Of a stretch of 64,000 bases of DNA, positions 16,286 through 25,500 are shown piece by piece. The stretch spans positions 62,001 through 126,000 of the forward strand of contig NZ_NOIT01000003.1 of assembly GCF_004136555.1 (NCBI RefSeq), given 5' to 3'. Numbering within the stretch: position 1 is the first letter of the stretch; every line of letters starts with the position of its first letter. Both the position numbers and the translations under genes were made by a program. The notes beneath the pieces were generated by a model. The model ran no database searches. It saw nothing but the letters and a program-made list of their open reading frames with translations, and was not told where the DNA came from. The DNA comes from Kocuria carniphila. Its GTDB lineage: Bacteria > Actinomycetota > Actinomycetes > Actinomycetales > Micrococcaceae.

Positions 16286-17608
16286 ATGAGCAAACGACAA
16301 ATGATCCTCGGCATGCAACTGGGTAACGGCTACGGATCTCAGCCCATGGCCTGGAAAGCACCGGGTGTCGATCCCGCCAACTACACCAACTTTGACGCCC
16401 AGGTGCGGTACGCCCAGGCCGCCGAGCGGGGCAAGTTCGCGTTCCTCTTCCTCCCCGATTTCGCCGGAATGAGTAAGGGTCCGGAACAGGAAGCTCCCAT
16501 GCTCACCCTGGACCCCATGATGACGCTGGCCGCGATTGCCCGCGGCACCGAGCGCATCGGGCTGGTCGCCACCGGATCCACCACGTTCAACGAGCCGTAC
16601 AACACCGCACGCCAGTTCAAGACGCTGGACGTGATGAGCCACGGCCGCGCGGGATGGAACGCGGTGACCACGAGTGATCCCCTGGTGGCCGCGAACTACG
16701 GTCAAGAAATCGCTCCTCGACCCGAACGGTACGAACGCGCCCACGAAACCATCCAGATCGCCCAGGCCTTGTGGGGCAGCTGGGAGAAGGACGCGTGGAT
16801 CAAGGACCCGGCCACGTCTCAATTCGCTGACGCGGGCAAGATCCAACCGATCAACCTGCAGGGAAAGCACGTGGCCTCCCGCGGACCGCTGCCGATTCCG
16901 CCCTCCGAGCAGGGCCAGCCGGTGGTCTTCCAGGCCGGTGGTGGTGACTACGGATTGGGGCTCGCGGGTCGGTACGCGAACGCCGTCATCGGTGCCACGT
17001 TCACCATTGAGGATTCCAAGGGTCAGCGGGATGCTGTGCGGAAGGCCGCCGTAGATGCCGGCCGCGACCCCGATGAGATCAAGTACTTTGCAGGGGTCAT
17101 GCCCGCCATTGCGGGCAGCAAGAAGGAGGCCCTAGACCGCCGCGTGGCCCTGGGCCGCGAGGTCTTCCCCGCCCGCGTCCCCTACCTGGGAGCGATGCTC
17201 GGCTTGCCGTTAGACGTGTCCCAGATAGATCAGCCGCTGACTCGGGAGCAGCTGGAAGCTGCTCGCCCCAGCCCCTTTGACCCCCGGTCGCAGCGGGCCT
17301 ACGAGGTCGCTCAGGAAGGCTGGAGCATTCGGGACATCCTGGCCCACGGCGTGATCGGCTATCACCCCACCCCCGTGGGCACGGCAGAGGAAACCGCGGA
17401 CCACCTTCAGGAATGGTTCGAGGCCGGTGCCGTGGACGGGTTCTGGGTCTCCATCGACGTCTACGAGGACGGCATCGACACGTTTGTGGATCAGGTGGTG
17501 CCCATCCTGCAGGAGCGCGGGCTTTACCCCACCGACTATCAGGGAACCACGCTCCGCGATCACCTGGGCGTTCCCGAGCAGTACGGCCAGGATCCGCGCC
17601 TGAGCTGA
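16286..17608 (+). CDS. flavin-dependent monooxygenase, NtaA/SnaA/DszA family
   Basis: Luciferase-like two-component monooxygenase that would use reduced FMN from a partner reductase to oxidise a small organic substrate. Seen: the N-terminal strand QMILGMQLGNGYGSQPMAW, the GWNAVTTSDPLVAANYG signature near residue 120, and the C-terminal GFWVSIDVYEDGIDTFVDQV. The product is 440 residues, typical of nitrilotriacetate and dibenzothiophene monooxygenase relatives. The start is ATG at 16286, 7 bp after AAAGGA; the frame's earlier ATG has no ribosome site. It is controlled, by inference, through the divergent TetR gene. No reductase gene is adjacent. Confidence 0.9.
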   Translation: MSKRQMILGMQLGNGYGSQPMAWKAPGVDPANYTNFDAQVRYAQAAERGKFAFLFLPDFAGMSKGPEQEAPMLTLDPMMTLAAIARGTERIGLVATGSTTFNEPYNTARQFKTLDVMSHGRAGWNAVTTSDPLVAANYGQEIAPRPERYERAHETIQIAQALWGSWEKDAWIKDPATSQFADAGKIQPINLQGKHVASRGPLPIPPSEQGQPVVFQAGGGDYGLGLAGRYANAVIGATFTIEDSKGQRDAVRKAAVDAGRDPDEIKYFAGVMPAIAGSKKEALDRRVALGREVFPARVPYLGAMLGLPLDVSQIDQPLTREQLEAARPSPFDPRSQRAYEVAQEGWSIRDILAHGVIGYHPTPVGTAEETADHLQEWFEAGAVDGFWVSIDVYEDGIDTFVDQVVPILQERGLYPTDYQGTTLRDHLGVPEQYGQDPRLS

Positions 17609-17616
17609 CAGGGCCC

Positions 17617-17681
17617 GCCATTCCATGACGCCTTACTGCAGGGTAAGGGCCCCTACCCCGCAGTAAGGCCTCATCAGATGG
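17617..17681. repeat. 65-bp intergenic palindromic repeat, copy B
   Basis: Begins 9 bp after the monooxygenase stop. Outer ends are GCCATT and AGATGG; the inner arms TTACTGCAGGGTA and TACCCCGCAGTAA pair well around a GGGCCCC centre. It is the most symmetrical of the three copies and could act as a terminator between convergent genes. Confidence 0.75.
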
Positions 17682-17744
17682 TTCCCGCTCAGTGGGCCTC
17701 ACGGGTTGGGGCGTCGCGGGCTCGGCGGACCAGGCTGCACAGAG

Positions 17745-17860
17745 GACGACGACGCGAGCGGGCTGGGAGCTCGCAAGATCGGCGCGGCCAGGTGGTACAG
17801 ACGACGACGCGAGCGGGCTGGGTGCCCACTCGCGCCGTGTGGTGTGGAGCGTCGTCGTCG
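17745..17860. repeat. 23-bp direct repeat with inverted arm in a gene-free gap
   Basis: The identical 23-mer beginning GACGACGACGCGAG and ending CGGGCTGGG occurs at 17745-17767 and 17800-17822. GCGTCGTCGTCG at 17849-17860 is the inverse of its first 12 bases. The whole 331-bp gap (17609-17939) between convergent genes holds only this, copy B of the palindrome and no coding sequence that I can support. Either inverted pairing could end transcription of narK on the minus strand. Confidence 0.6.
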
Positions 17861-17939
17861 TTCGCGCGCGTTGGTGTAAAACTGCCGTGGTCCCGCGCGC
17901 GGTTTCAGGAGGCCGACGCCGCGGGACGTCGCGCCTCGG

Positions 17940-19193
17940 TTACTTGACCGGCGCCTGTTCGACCGGCCTGTCGTTCTCGTTGGTCTTGCCGCCGTTACGC
18001 ACCACGAGCGACAGCAGGAACGCCAGGGCCGCGAACACGGCCAGCAGCGTGAGTCCCACGAAGTACGAGCGGTTGTCCGGGTTGTAGGTCGCGCCCATGA
18101 CGAGCGGCGGGAAATAACCGCCCAGGCCGCCAGCAGCGGCGATGATCCCGCCAATGGTGCCCACGTCCTTGGCGGGAGCGGCACGTCCGACCCAACCGAA
18201 GACACCGCCGGTGCCCAGACCCAGGAACACGGCCATGGCCAGGAACAGTGGACCGTAGACGTGCTCGGCGTCGGGCTGGAAGGCCACGAGCATGGCCAGC
18301 ACGATGGTGCCGCCGAACGAGGTCAGGGTGACGATCTTGGGGCCGAACTTGTCCGCGAGCGTGCCACCGATGGGACGGGCAACCACGGCCGCGAGCGCGA
18401 AGCCGGCGGTGCGGGTGCCGGCGGCGGTGGGGTCGTACTCGTACACGTTGGCCAGGTAGGTCGGGAGGTAATTGGAGAAGGCGACAAATGCGCCGAAAAC
18501 CACGGCGTAGAGGAAGCACAGCTGCCAGGTGACCTTGAGGCTGAAGGCCTGTTTGAGCTTGGGCATCATCGGTTCGACCTTGCGACCGGCACGCGCAGGG
18601 GAATCACGCAGCATCAGCCAGCACAGCAGCGCGCTGACCGCCACGATCGCGGCAATGATGATGTGGGTGGTCATGTACCCGGTAGCCGCCACGAGCCGCG
18701 GGGTGAAGAACGCGGAGACCGCGGTACCCACCATGCCGGCGCCGAACACACCGGTCGCGAAGCCCTTGCGATTGGACTCGTACCAGGCGGAACAGAACGG
18801 GATACCGATTGCGAACACGGTGCCCGCAATGCCCAGGAAGAACGCGACCGCGACCAGCAGCGGGAAGTTGTTGAGCTGACCCACCAGGCCCGTGAGCAAC
18901 ACCAGCGGTGCGGTGATACCCAGGATCACGGTGAACATGACGCGCCCGCCGTACTTGTCGGTGAGTGCACCCACCGGAACGCGGGCGATCGAACCCACGA
19001 AAATCGGCATGGCCACCAGGATGGCGGTCTGCCCCGGGGTCAGCGACATCTCACCGGCGTAGCGCTTGGACAGCGGTCCCACGATGGTCCACGCCCAGAA
19101 GCCCACGGTGGACGCCAAGGTCGCGAGGACCAGGTTCTTGAGTTGACCCTGCTTCAAGTTCGGTGCCGCTGAGGCGGCTTCAACGGAGGACAT
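17940..19193 (-). CDS. narK: nitrate/nitrite MFS transporter
   Basis: Twelve-helix membrane carrier for nitrate uptake and/or nitrite export. Seen: the MFS loop ALTDKYGGRVMF, GTVFAIGIPFCSAWYESNRK, and the nitrate-signature-like GVFGAGMVGTAVSAF, plus a second-half AALAAVVARPIGGTLADKFG-type loop. Length, 417 residues, is typical of NarK/NarU. The ATG follows AAGGAGC. It sits 87 bp after narI on the same strand, with a GGAGGCGC/GCGCCTCC hairpin between, so it is probably the last gene of the nar transcript, perhaps at reduced level. Confidence 0.92.
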   Translation of the reverse strand: MSSVEAASAAPNLKQGQLKNLVLATLASTVGFWAWTIVGPLSKRYAGEMSLTPGQTAILVAMPIFVGSIARVPVGALTDKYGGRVMFTVILGITAPLVLLTGLVGQLNNFPLLVAVAFFLGIAGTVFAIGIPFCSAWYESNRKGFATGVFGAGMVGTAVSAFFTPRLVAATGYMTTHIIIAAIVAVSALLCWLMLRDSPARAGRKVEPMMPKLKQAFSLKVTWQLCFLYAVVFGAFVAFSNYLPTYLANVYEYDPTAAGTRTAGFALAAVVARPIGGTLADKFGPKIVTLTSFGGTIVLAMLVAFQPDAEHVYGPLFLAMAVFLGLGTGGVFGWVGRAAPAKDVGTIGGIIAAAGGLGGYFPPLVMGATYNPDNRSYFVGLTLLAVFAALAFLLSLVVRNGGKTNENDRPVEQAPVK

Positions 19194-19239
19194 GACGCTC
19201 CTTCTGCGAAAACTGCGAGTGCTGAGACGTAGTGGGCAG

Positions 19240-19265
19240 GGAGGCGCTCCGACAAGGGCGCCTCC
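19240..19265 (-). other. hairpin between narI and narK
   Basis: GGAGGCGC (19240-19247) pairs with GCGCCTCC (19258-19265) across a 10-nt loop. There is no T tract, so it is more likely a processing or attenuation site than a full terminator. Confidence 0.45.
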
Positions 19266-19280
19266 TACACCGGAAGTGAC

Positions 19281-20087
19281 TTACTTGACGCGCGTGGAAC
19301 CGGAATGTTCGCGCGGAGGCCGAGTGCGGCGTCGTCCGCTGTCGCGATCCTGGGTACCGATCGGCTCCCAACCGCGGCGCACCGGGGCGGAACCGGTGCG
19401 GGGGCTGGAACCGCGCGTGCGGTAGACGATGTACGGACGGAACAAGTAGTGCAGCGGCGCGGTGAACGCGTGCACCAGGCGCGTGAACGGCCAGATCGCG
19501 AACAGTGCCATGCCCCACAGCACGTGAATGTGGAACGAGGTGGACGCCGCCGCCATGGCACCGACATCCGGCTGCAGGATCCACAGCGAACGGAACCACG
19601 GGGACACCGTGACTCGGTAGTCCACGGAGTTCGGGTCGAACACGGCCAGCACGGTGGTGGCCAGGCCGGCCAGGATGGCACCCAGCAGCATCACGTACAT
19701 GAACTTGTCGTTACCGGTCGTGGCCATGAACACCGGTCCGGTGCGGCGCCGGCGAACGATCAGCATCACGATGCCCACGAGCGTGCCCACGCCGGCAACC
19801 GTGCCGATGGACAACGCCAGGAAGTGGTAGGCTTGCTCGGACATGCCCACGGCTTCGGTCCAAGATTTAGGAATCACCAGGCCCACGATGTGCCCTACAA
19901 GCACCGCCAGGATGCCGAAGTGGAACAACGGGGAGGCGATCCGCAGCATGCGGGATTCGTAGAGCTGGGACGAACGGGTGGTCCACCCGAACTGGTCGTA
20001 CTTGTAGCGCCAGATCAGCCCGCCGATCAGCACCGCCATCACCACGTACGGCAGCACGCCCCACAGCAGAGTGTCGAGAATGTTCAC
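19281..20087 (-). CDS. narI: respiratory nitrate reductase gamma subunit (cytochrome b)
   Basis: Membrane anchor that carries two b haems and takes electrons from menaquinol to NarH. Five hydrophobic helices are visible, with haem-ligand-type His residues in LFHFGILAVLVGHIVGL and in FHIHVLWGMALFAIW. The start is the GTG at 20087, overlapping the narJ stop as GTGA; the frame extends 104 codons upstream only as an antisense-like shadow. The product is 268 residues. It ends with a basic, Arg/Ser-rich tail of about 40 residues that is not usual for NarI and contains a copy of the over-represented 11-mer. Confidence 0.93.
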   Translation of the reverse strand: MNILDTLLWGVLPYVVMAVLIGGLIWRYKYDQFGWTTRSSQLYESRMLRIASPLFHFGILAVLVGHIVGLVIPKSWTEAVGMSEQAYHFLALSIGTVAGVGTLVGIVMLIVRRRRTGPVFMATTGNDKFMYVMLLGAILAGLATTVLAVFDPNSVDYRVTVSPWFRSLWILQPDVGAMAAASTSFHIHVLWGMALFAIWPFTRLVHAFTAPLHYLFRPYIVYRTRGSSPRTGSAPVRRGWEPIGTQDRDSGRRRTRPPREHSGSTRVK

Positions 20088-20782
20088 TGGTTTCCTCCGG
20101 TCATGGGCAGGAGTCGGGGGTCGTAGGCATCCAAGCCCACGGATTCGGTGGGCGGACCGTAACCCGCCATGCGCGCCACCGCGGATTCGTCCTCCGGGGA
20201 CGGTCCGGGCAGCGTTGAGCAGACCAGTTCCACCACGCACGCGTGGGGCAGGTTGTCGCGCAGCAGTGCGAGCCGCAGCAGTTCCAGAGACGGTCGGTAG
20301 CGCTGCAGCAGCTCGAAACCGTCCTCGGGTGAGACCCGCGCAGCGAATTCCAGCACCACGGGCAGGTGGTCGGGCAGTTCCTCGTCCCCGAACACGCACC
20401 CGTGGGCGCGGTAGACCTGCTTGAACGCGGACAGCGCCTCGCCGCGACGGCGCGTGTCACCGTCCGTCCAGTAGGTCAGGTGCAAGCTGTGGCGGCGCGA
20501 GAGATCGTACTCCTGGACGTAGTCACCCTGAATCTCGCTCAGGTCACTCTCGCGCAGCCAACGGGTCAAGGGTTCGACGGCGCTCGGGGCCACCCCGACC
20601 TCGGCCAGGGCGTCCTCGAGCACGGGCAGTTGGTCGATCAGTTCTCGATCCGGGTAGCCCAGCAACACCGCAGCGGCCTGGCGGATGACCGCCGAGCGCT
20701 GCGGATGACGGTCCCGGTACTCGGGAACGTTCACCGTGCCCTTGGTGGCCTTACCCAGCAGGGTGGAGAGCAACCCCATCAT
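20084..20782 (-). CDS. narJ: nitrate reductase assembly chaperone
   Basis: Cytosolic dedicated chaperone that holds NarG while the molybdenum cofactor is inserted and the complex docks on NarI; it is not part of the final enzyme. The all-helical NarJ/TorD-type protein has QAAAVLLGYPDRELIDQLP, YVQEYDLSRRHSLHLTYWTDGDTRR and LPDHLPVVLEFA, all typical. The ATG at 20782 overlaps the narH stop as ATGA, giving 232 residues. Confidence 0.93.
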   Translation of the reverse strand: MMGLLSTLLGKATKGTVNVPEYRDRHPQRSAVIRQAAAVLLGYPDRELIDQLPVLEDALAEVGVAPSAVEPLTRWLRESDLSEIQGDYVQEYDLSRRHSLHLTYWTDGDTRRRGEALSAFKQVYRAHGCVFGDEELPDHLPVVLEFAARVSPEDGFELLQRYRPSLELLRLALLRDNLPHACVVELVCSTLPGPSPEDESAVARMAGYGPPTESVGLDAYDPRLLPMTGGNQ

Positions 20783-22521
20783 CGGCCCCCGTCGGAACCG
20801 GCGGTGTCGTGATCGGGACGGGTCCACGGATCACGCGACGTGGTCGAGAGACTGTCGGCGTCCTCGCGATTCCGGGCCGGGAACAGCCCGTCCGGGCTGC
20901 CGTTGCCGTCCCAATTGAGCAGGTTCACGCGACCGGCCAGTTGCTCGTTGCCCGTGGGGTCCTCCCCCATCTGGCGGGAGCGCAGCGCCTGGAAGTTCTC
21001 CACGGCCACCGGCATCGGGCGACCCGACGCCTCACCGAACACTCCGGTCTGACCCATACCGGGTCCACCGTCCACGTCCAGCGAGCAGCCGATCTCCTCC
21101 AGATTGTGGGCGTCCTCAACGTGGGCTGTGGGAATAACGTAGCGCTCGTCATACTTGGCGATCGCCATGAGCCGGTACATCTGCTTGATCTCGGCACCGG
21201 TCATGCCCACTGCCTCCGCAATGGACTCGTCCGGAGCGTCACCAAGGGTGATGTTGCGCATGTAGGCGCGCATTGCGGCGAGCTTGCGCAACACGTCGGT
21301 CACGAGTTCGGTGTCACCCGCGGTGAACAACTCCGCCAGATACTCCACCGGGATGCGCAGGCTCTCGATCGCGCCGAACAGGTTCTCCGGATCCTCGCCA
21401 TCGTGACCCTGTTCCTTGAGCAGGTCCACGATGGGCGACAGCGGGGGCACATACCAAACCATGGGCATCGTGCGGTACTCGGGGTGCAGCGGCAGGGCCA
21501 CGCGCAACGTCTTGGCCAGCGCGTACACCGGCGACTTGCGAGCGGCGTCGAGCCAGTCCTCCGGGATGCCCTCCTGACGAGCGGCGGCAACGACCTCTGG
21601 GTCGTTGGGATCGAGCATGAGGTCCAGCTGGGCCTCGTACAGATCCTGCTCGTTGGGTGTCGCGGCGGCCTGGGTGACCTTGTCTGCGTCGTACAGGAAG
21701 ATGCCGATGTAGCGCATGCGGCCCACACACGTCTCCGCGCACACGGTGGGGATACCCACCTCGATGCGGGGGTAGCAGAACGTGCATTTCTCGGCCTTGC
21801 CGGACTTGTGGTTGTAATAGATCTTCTTGTACGGGCAACCGGTCACGCACTGGCGCCAACCGCGGCACTGGTCCTGGTCCACCAGCACGATGCCGTCCTC
21901 GGCGCGCTTGTAAATGGCGCCGGAGGGGCACGATGCCATGCAGGACGGGTTCAGGCAGTGCTCGCACAAACGCGGCAGGTAGAACATGAAGGTCTGTTCG
22001 AACTCGAACTTGATCCGGTCGTTGGCTTCCTTGTGGAGCTTCTGGATGATCGGGTCCAAGTGACCCATCTCCGTGGCGCCGCCCAGGTCGTCGTCCCAGT
22101 TGGCCGACCACTCGACCTTGGTGTCCTCACCCGTGATCAGGGACTTGGGCCGTGCCACCGGGAAATCATCACCCGCGGGAGCGTTGACCAGGTTCTCGTA
22201 GTCGTAGGTCCAGGGCTCGTAGTAGTCCTTCAACTCCGGCTGCACCGGGGAGGCGAACAACTGGGCGAGCTTCTTGAGCTTGCCGCCGGACTTCAACTTG
22301 AGGTTGCCCCGCTTGTTGAGTTCCCAGCCGCCCTTCCAGGTTTCCTGGTCCTCGTAACGGCGCGGGTACCCCTGACCGGGGCGGGTCTCCACGTTGTTGA
22401 ACCATACGTACTCGGTACCGGCACGGTTGGTCCATGCTTGTTTACACGTCACCGAACAGGTGTGACACCCGATGCACTTGTCGAGAGTCATCACCATGGC
22501 GACTTGAGCCATGACACGCAT
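20779..22521 (-). CDS. narH: respiratory nitrate reductase beta subunit (iron-sulfur)
   Basis: Electron-transfer subunit linking NarI haems to NarG. Four cysteine clusters are visible: CIGCHTCSVTCK near residue 16, CEHCLNPSCMASCP, CRGWRQCVTGCP, where Trp replaces one Cys as expected for a [3Fe-4S] centre, and CTFCYPRIEVGIPTVCAETC. At 580 residues it is longer than the 512-residue E. coli protein, with the extra length mainly at the C-terminus. The ATG at 22521 overlaps the narG stop as ATGA, and AGGAGG lies 10 bp upstream of it. Confidence 0.95.
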   Translation of the reverse strand: MRVMAQVAMVMTLDKCIGCHTCSVTCKQAWTNRAGTEYVWFNNVETRPGQGYPRRYEDQETWKGGWELNKRGNLKLKSGGKLKKLAQLFASPVQPELKDYYEPWTYDYENLVNAPAGDDFPVARPKSLITGEDTKVEWSANWDDDLGGATEMGHLDPIIQKLHKEANDRIKFEFEQTFMFYLPRLCEHCLNPSCMASCPSGAIYKRAEDGIVLVDQDQCRGWRQCVTGCPYKKIYYNHKSGKAEKCTFCYPRIEVGIPTVCAETCVGRMRYIGIFLYDADKVTQAAATPNEQDLYEAQLDLMLDPNDPEVVAAARQEGIPEDWLDAARKSPVYALAKTLRVALPLHPEYRTMPMVWYVPPLSPIVDLLKEQGHDGEDPENLFGAIESLRIPVEYLAELFTAGDTELVTDVLRKLAAMRAYMRNITLGDAPDESIAEAVGMTGAEIKQMYRLMAIAKYDERYVIPTAHVEDAHNLEEIGCSLDVDGGPGMGQTGVFGEASGRPMPVAVENFQALRSRQMGEDPTGNEQLAGRVNLLNWDGNGSPDGLFPARNREDADSLSTTSRDPWTRPDHDTAGSDGGR

Positions 22522-25500
22522 CAGTACTGAACCTCCTGCGAGCGCTTGCGGACAATGGAGACGATGTCTCGCTGATTTCCGGTGGGGCCCATGTAGTTGA
22601 AGGCCCAGGACAGATGGGCGTAGCCGCCGATCATGTGGGTGGGTTTGACCAGGATGCGCGTGACGGAGTTGTGGATACCGCCGCGCTTACCCGTGGTCTC
22701 GGACTTGGGAACGTCAATGGTTCGCTCCTGGGCGTGGTGCACGTAGACCACACCCTCGGGCATGCGGTGGGAGACCACCGCGCGTCCGACGAACACGCCG
22801 TTGGTGTTCACGCACTCGACCCAGTCGTTATCGGAGACCTCGATGGCCGTGGCGTCCTGCGGGGACATCCACACCGAGGTGCCGCCGCGCGAGAGCGACA
22901 GCATGAACAGGTTGTCCTGGTACTCCGAGTGGATCGACCACTTGTTGTGCGGGGTCAGGTAGCGCACCGCAATAGACAGCTCACCCTTCTCCCCGAGCTT
23001 GGGCTCACCGAACAGCCGGTGCATGTCCAGCGGCGGTCGGTAGGTGGGCAACATTTCACCCATGTCCTTGAGCCAGTCGTGATCCAGGAAGAAGTGCATG
23101 CGGCCACTCAGGGTGTGGAACGGCTTGAGCCGCTCGATGTTCACCGTGAACGGTGCGTAGCGCCGGCCTCCGGTTTCCGAACCGGACCACTCCGGTGAGG
23201 TGATCACCGGAACGGGTGCCTGCTGAGTGTCCTTGAACGTGATGCGCTTTTCCTCCGAACCGCGCGCCAGATCGGACAGTTCCTTGCCCACGCGCTTCTC
23301 GAGCGTCTCGAAGCCCTGCGTGGCCAGCTCACCGTTGGTCGTACCCGAGAGCATCAGGATGGCCTCGGCCATGCGCTGATCGGTGTCCAGCGCGGGGCGG
23401 CCCTCCGCAGCACCGGAATCGAACACACCGTGCAGGCGACCCAGCTGGTCGACCTGGTGCTTGACGTCGAACGTGACGTTCTTGGTGGTCAGACCCAGCT
23501 TGTCCGCCAGCGGTCCGAGCGCCACGAACTTGTCGCCGATCGCGGTGTAGTCGCGCTCCACGATCTTCAGGTTGGGCATGTTCTTGCCCGGGATCGCGGG
23601 GAGGTCCGTGCCCTTCCACTCCGGCGCGTGACCGCCCGGTTGGGCAATCTCCCCCGGGGTGTCGTGGGTGAGCGCGGTGGCCACCACGTCCTTGCGCACG
23701 CCCAGGTGATCGCGGGACTGCCGCGCGACCTCGTCGGCCAGCAACTGGAACATCTTCCAGTCCGTCTTGGCCTCCCAGGGCGGGGAGATCGCCGGGGTGA
23801 AGGCGTGCACGAACGGGTGCATGTCGGTCGAGGAGAGGTCGTACTTCTCGTACCACGTGGCCGCCGGGAACACGATGTCCGACAGCAGCGTGGACGAGGT
23901 CATGCGGAAGTCCGCCGAGATCAGCAGGTCCAGCTTTCCTTCCGGGGCGTCCTCGTGCCAGCGCACGTCACGCGGCTTGGAGGCCACGTGGTCCTCGCCC
24001 TGCACACTGTTGTGGGTTCCCAGCAGGTGCTTGAGGAAGTACTCCTCACCCTTGGCCGACGAGCCGAACAGGTTGGAGCGCCACAACACCAGCGTGCGCG
24101 GCCAGTTCTCCGGGGCGTCCGGGTCCTCCACGGCAAAGTTCAGCTCGCCGTTCTTGAGCTTGCTCGCGATCCACTCGGGTTCGCTGCCCGCCTCACCGCG
24201 TTCGACGGCGCTCGTGGCGGCTTCTGCCACATCGAGCGAATTCTCGTGGAACTGCGGGTAGAACGGCATCCAGCCCAGCCGCGTGGACTGCGCGATCACG
24301 TCCGCGGTGTGCATGCCCTTGAGGTGGCCTTCTGCGAGAGGTGACTGCAGCGAATCCGATGAGTAGCCGTCGGAACGGAACTGATCGGTGTGCATGTACC
24401 AGAACGCGGTGCCGATCATGAAGCGCGGCGGGCGCACCCAGTCGCTGCCGGAGGCCATGGTGGCCCAGCCCGTAATCGGGCGAGCCTTCTCCTGACCCAC
24501 GTAGTGCGCCCAGCCTCCGCCGTTGCGCCCCTGGCAACCGCACAGCATGAGCATGGCCAGGATCGCTCGGTAGGTCGCATCACCGTGGTACCACTGGCAG
24601 ATACCGGCGCCCAGGATGATCATGGACCGGCCCTCGGACTTCTCCGCGTTGGCGGAGAACTCGCGGGCGGTACGGATCACGGCCTCGGCGGGAACCGAGG
24701 TGACCTCTTCCTGCCACGCGGGGGTGTAGGCGGTGTCCACGTCGTCGTAGCCCTTGGACCATTCGCCCGGCAGGCCCTCGCGACCCACACCGTACTGCGC
24801 GAGCATGATGTCGAAAACGGTGGTGACGGTGCGGCCGGCCACCTCGGTCACGGGCACTCCGCGGTGGATGACCGATCCTTCACCGGTCGGATCCGTGAAC
24901 GCCGGCAGCGCCAGGTCGCTCACCTCACCCCGGTAGCCGGAGGCGTCCGCGATCGACAACGACGGCGTGACTCCCTCCAGATCGAGGTTCCACTTGCCCT
25001 CGTCGTGCTCGTTGTAGCGGAAGCCCATGGAGCCGTTGGGAACCACCGGCTGATGGGTGTCGCGATCCAGCAGCACGGTCTTGAACGCGGGATCAGCCTG
25101 CGAAGCGGCGTCGTCGTCCCCCGCGTTCGCCAAGTCCTGGGCGGTGAGGAACTTGTCCGCAACCACCGTGCCGTCCTCGCGGCGGGACAGTGAGACCAGG
25201 AACGGAAGGTCCGTGTACTGGGCGACGTAGTTCTCGAAGAACGGGACGCGGCGGTCCACGAAGTTCTCCTTGAGGATCACGTGCCCCATGGCCATGGCCA
25301 GGGCGGAGTCGGTGCCGGCCTGGGCGGGCAGCCATTCGTCCGCGAACTTGGTGTTGTCCGCGTAGTCCGGGCTGACGGAGACGACCTTGGTGCCTCGGTA
25401 GCGCACCTCGGCCAGCCAGTGGGCATCCGGGGTGCGGGTCACGGGAATGTTGGAACCCCACATCATCAGGTAGGTGGCATCCCACCAGTCACCCGATTCG

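Noticed and set aside
17678-17947. 89-codon plus-strand frame after the monooxygenase
   Set aside because: Lies over the 23-bp direct repeats and the end of narK; composition is Arg-rich and there is no ribosome site.
20809-22530. 573-codon frame on the plus strand
   Set aside because: Antisense to narH, whose cysteine clusters are unmistakable.
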